DNA from: DATMXP01 sp964460935
Lineage (GTDB): Bacteria; Acidobacteriota; Terriglobia; Terriglobales; Acidobacteriaceae
DNA length: 7,681 bases
Assembly (NCBI GenBank): GCA_964460935.1
Contig: CAYWSM010000067.1
Location: 1 to 7,681, forward strand
Direction of reading: 5' to 3'
The translations under genes and the position numbers were made by a program. Every line of letters starts with the position of its first letter. Position 1 is the stretch's first letter. This document shows, piece after piece, positions 5,799 through 7,681 of this stretch. Under the pieces are notes generated by a model, which made no database searches, had not been told where the DNA came from, and saw nothing but the letters and a program-made list of their open reading frames with translations.

Positions 5799-6029
5799 TC
5801 AAATGATCTTGAGACTCGAGTTTGGTTCCAAGATCGTAAGCAGTTTTTGGGCTAATTCTTTCGGAACTCGAACCGCGACCTCTTGATTGCTGTCGCCGCG
5901 ATCAACGGAGATGTAGACCGGTGCTCCGATCATAGTTCCGTTTTCGATTTCGCGCTCTCCCAGTTCCCAGTAAATATGAACTATCTTGCTATGCGCTTCT
6001 CGAACCCAAATTGATGATCGAGTGCTCAT
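5799..6029 (-). CDS. Small protein of unknown function (76 residues)
   Basis: I do not recognise this protein. It reads from ATG 6029 to a TGA at 5801-5799. GAGGAGA (6042-6036), six bases before the ATG, is one of the clearest ribosome-binding sites in the window and is the main reason to believe the gene. The protein is soluble-looking with no membrane segment or signal. The first half is rich in charged and aromatic residues (HSKIVHIYWELGEREIENG), the middle is strand-like (APVYISVDRGDSNQEVAVRV), and the end is a predicted helix (PKELAQKLLTIL). It lies 63 bases downstream of the glycosidase stop on the same strand and could share its transcript. It converges on the toxin gene. By eye its DNA is more AT-rich than its neighbours. 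Confidence 0.72.
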   Translation of the reverse strand: MSTRSSIWVREAHSKIVHIYWELGEREIENGTMIGAPVYISVDRGDSNQEVAVRVPKELAQKLLTILEPNSSLKII

Positions 6030-6092
6030 GTGTTCTCTCCTCGAAAGAATGCCTCGATCACAGTCAGGGCCATGTTTTAAGAGATGATTCGA

Positions 6093-7681
6093 TTACTTCG
6101 CATTCTCCACAATACTGATCGCGTATCCCCCGCCCGGGGCGCAATATTCGGTCAGTTTTGTCTGGCTTGTAACGTTCTCTTTATGGATGGTGTACGCCTG
6201 CGGGTTCTTCTCGTAATGGGCGTCCCTGGCATCGGCGTAGATGGTGGCGGCATATGTCTTGCCAGGATCGAGGAAGCTCAGGCTGATAGTTGACGTACGG
6301 CCGTTTTCGTCGCAACCACTGCCGATATACCAGTCGTTCTTGCCTTTTGCTTTGCGTGCAGTGGTGATGTAATCGCCGGGCTCGGCTTCGAGTACCTTGG
6401 TTTCATCCCAATCCACGGGCACGTCTTCGATGAACTTGAAGGCGTCGAGATGCTGGTTGTAATTCTCGACCAGGTCGGCGGCCATCTGCAGCGGACTGTA
6501 CATCAGCACATAGAGCGCCAGTTGACGCGCCAGCGTGGTATGGACGAAGTTGTGGTTTTTCGGATTGAAGGCGCTAATGCGCGTCTGGAAGATGCCGGGC
6601 GTGTAGTCCATCGGTCCGCCCATGAGGCGCGTGAATGGCAGGATGACGGTGTGATCCGGGTTGTTGCCGTCGAAGGCCTCGAACTCGGTTCCGCGTGCCG
6701 ACTCGTTGGCAATCAGGTTCGGGTAGGTACGCGCAAGCCCGGTGGGATGGATCGCCTCGTGGGCATTAACGCTGATGTGATACTCGGCGGCCTTTGTGAT
6801 GCAGTACAGGTAATGGTTCACCATCCACTGGCCGTAGTGGTGCTCGCCGCGCGGGATGATGTCGCCGACATACCCGCTCTTCACGGCGTGATAGCCGTTG
6901 TCGACCATGAACTTGTACGCGGCATCAAGGTGGCGCTCGTAGTTGCGCACCGAACTCGACGTTTCGTGATGCATGATAAGCTGGATACCTTTGCTCGCGG
7001 CGTAACGATGGAGTTCCCGCACGTCGAAGTCGGGATAGGGCGTGAGGAAGTCGAAGACGTAGTCCTTGCTATTGCCGAACCAGTCCTCCCATCCGATATT
7101 CCAGCCTTCCACCAGCACAGCGTCGAAATGATGTGCGGCTGCGAAGTCGATGTACTGCTTTACGTGAGCCGTGTTGGCGCCATGCGTACCGTTGGGCTTG
7201 GCTTTTGAGTAGTCGAACTGGTCAAGCTTGATGTTTTCGGCGTCGGTGTACGACCAGGTGCTCTTGCCGGTGATCATTTCCCACCAGACTCCGACGTACT
7301 TGATGGGCTTGATCCACGAGGTGTCCTTGTATTTCGTCGGCTCGTTCAGGTTGTAGATGAGCTTCGATTCGAGAATGTCGCCGGCGCGGTCGCTTACGAC
7401 GATGGTGCGCCACGGTGACACCGTTGGTGTCTGGAGATGGCCTTTGTTCCCTTGTGCATCGGGAGTGAGATGGGTCTCGAGGATGAAGTTCACGTCGTCG
7501 AGATCGAGGCCCATACCGGAATAGTCGATGAGGGCAGCCTCGTGGATGTTGATGTAGAGGCCGTCATCGCTCTTGAGCATGAGCGGCGTTTGCACGCCGG
7601 TGGACGAGAACACGGTTTGGGATGCGTTGCCGGAAATTGCGCCCGGCATGAGCACGCGAACTTGCGACAGCTTGGAGGTAA
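6093..7681 (-). CDS. Glycoside hydrolase family 97 alpha-glycosidase, inverting SusB-like type (N-terminus beyond right edge)
   Basis: The frame is open to the right edge and ends at TAA 6095-6093, giving 528 residues of an enzyme usually about 650-740 long. A GTG at 7655 is an internal codon: the frame continues in-family beyond it (TSKLSQVRVLMPG). In order it has the end of the GH97 N-terminal beta-sandwich (GLYINIHEAALIDYSGMG), the (beta/alpha)8 barrel from about KYVGVWWEM to the DYTPGIF region, and the C-terminal beta domain from about GDYITTARKAKG. Glutamates at codons 6965-6963 (HHETS), 6758-6756 (NAHEAI), 6704-6702 (NES) and 6686-6684 (GTEF) have spacings of 69, 18 and 6 residues. These equal the spacings of Glu439, Glu508, Glu526 and Glu532 of Bacteroides SusB, as I recall that numbering. 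The barrel strand reads VKSGYVG, without the Asp nucleophile of retaining GH97 alpha-galactosidases. I therefore infer a calcium-dependent inverting alpha-glucosidase acting on alpha-glucans or oligosaccharides. Any export signal would lie beyond the window. Confidence 0.94.
   Translation of the reverse strand, partial: TSKLSQVRVLMPGAISGNASQTVFSSTGVQTPLMLKSDDGLYINIHEAALIDYSGMGLDLDDVNFILETHLTPDAQGNKGHLQTPTVSPWRTIVVSDRAGDILESKLIYNLNEPTKYKDTSWIKPIKYVGVWWEMITGKSTWSYTDAENIKLDQFDYSKAKPNGTHGANTAHVKQYIDFAAAHHFDAVLVEGWNIGWEDWFGNSKDYVFDFLTPYPDFDVRELHRYAASKGIQLIMHHETSSSVRNYERHLDAAYKFMVDNGYHAVKSGYVGDIIPRGEHHYGQWMVNHYLYCITKAAEYHISVNAHEAIHPTGLARTYPNLIANESARGTEFEAFDGNNPDHTVILPFTRLMGGPMDYTPGIFQTRISAFNPKNHNFVHTTLARQLALYVLMYSPLQMAADLVENYNQHLDAFKFIEDVPVDWDETKVLEAEPGDYITTARKAKGKNDWYIGSGCDENGRTSTISLSFLDPGKTYAATIYADARDAHYEKNPQAYTIHKENVTSQTKLTEYCAPGGGYAISIVENAK

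Noticed and set aside
6450..7208. 252-residue open frame on the plus strand
   Set aside because: It is antisense to the GH97 gene, whose catalytic residues and domain order are intact. The plus-strand translation is low-complexity Val/Arg/His.
7653..7655. GTG as the start of the GH97 gene
   Set aside because: The frame stays open to the edge and the upstream residues fit the GH97 N-terminal domain; starting here would remove most of that domain. The gene is cut by the window edge.

Overview
The window is a GC-rich bacterial chromosome segment with tightly packed genes. It most resembles a soil Acidobacteriota of the Koribacter/Terriglobia type. That placement is inferred from overall gene style: a Tat-exported amidase, a RocA-type P5C dehydrogenase, a secreted-type GH97 glycosidase and many stand-alone two-component genes. 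No marker gene is present to prove it. I see no rRNA, tRNA, CRISPR array, insertion sequence or phage gene. No stretch over 300 bases lacks a gene; the longest gap is 3064-3319.

Layout. (1) 1-765, minus: N-terminal part of a Tat-exported amidase-signature enzyme, running off the left edge. (2) 766-870: divergent promoter region with an imperfect palindrome. (3) 871-1401, plus: small J-domain protein with two C-terminal membrane segments. (4) 1477-3063, plus: complete L-glutamate gamma-semialdehyde (P5C) dehydrogenase, followed by a strong 17-bp hairpin. (5) 3064-3319: intergenic region ending in a good sigma70-like promoter. It leads to a single-domain CheY-like response regulator (3320-3691) and a membrane-anchored PAS histidine kinase (3786-5033), a probable signalling pair. 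(6) 5034-5733, plus: a type II toxin-antitoxin module, with a ribbon-helix-helix antitoxin directly abutting a PemK/MazF toxin. A perfect 10-bp inverted repeat lies just upstream and is very likely the autoregulatory operator. (7) 5734-5798: G-rich tract between convergent genes. (8) 5799-6029, minus: 76-residue protein of unknown function. (9) 6093-7681, minus: C-terminal three quarters of a GH97 alpha-glycosidase with the inverting, SusB-like set of catalytic and calcium-binding glutamates; its N-terminus lies beyond the right edge.

How the genes relate. The window looks like ordinary chromosome rather than one pathway. Clear functional links exist only within the response regulator/kinase pair and within the toxin-antitoxin operon. 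The toxin-antitoxin module and the small unknown gene look less GC-rich by eye than the kinase and glycosidase on either side, and may be a small acquired insert. I found no convincing new multi-gene system. The most specific new observations are regulatory: the toxin-antitoxin operator/promoter arrangement, the post-pruA hairpin and the palindromes in front of the kinase.
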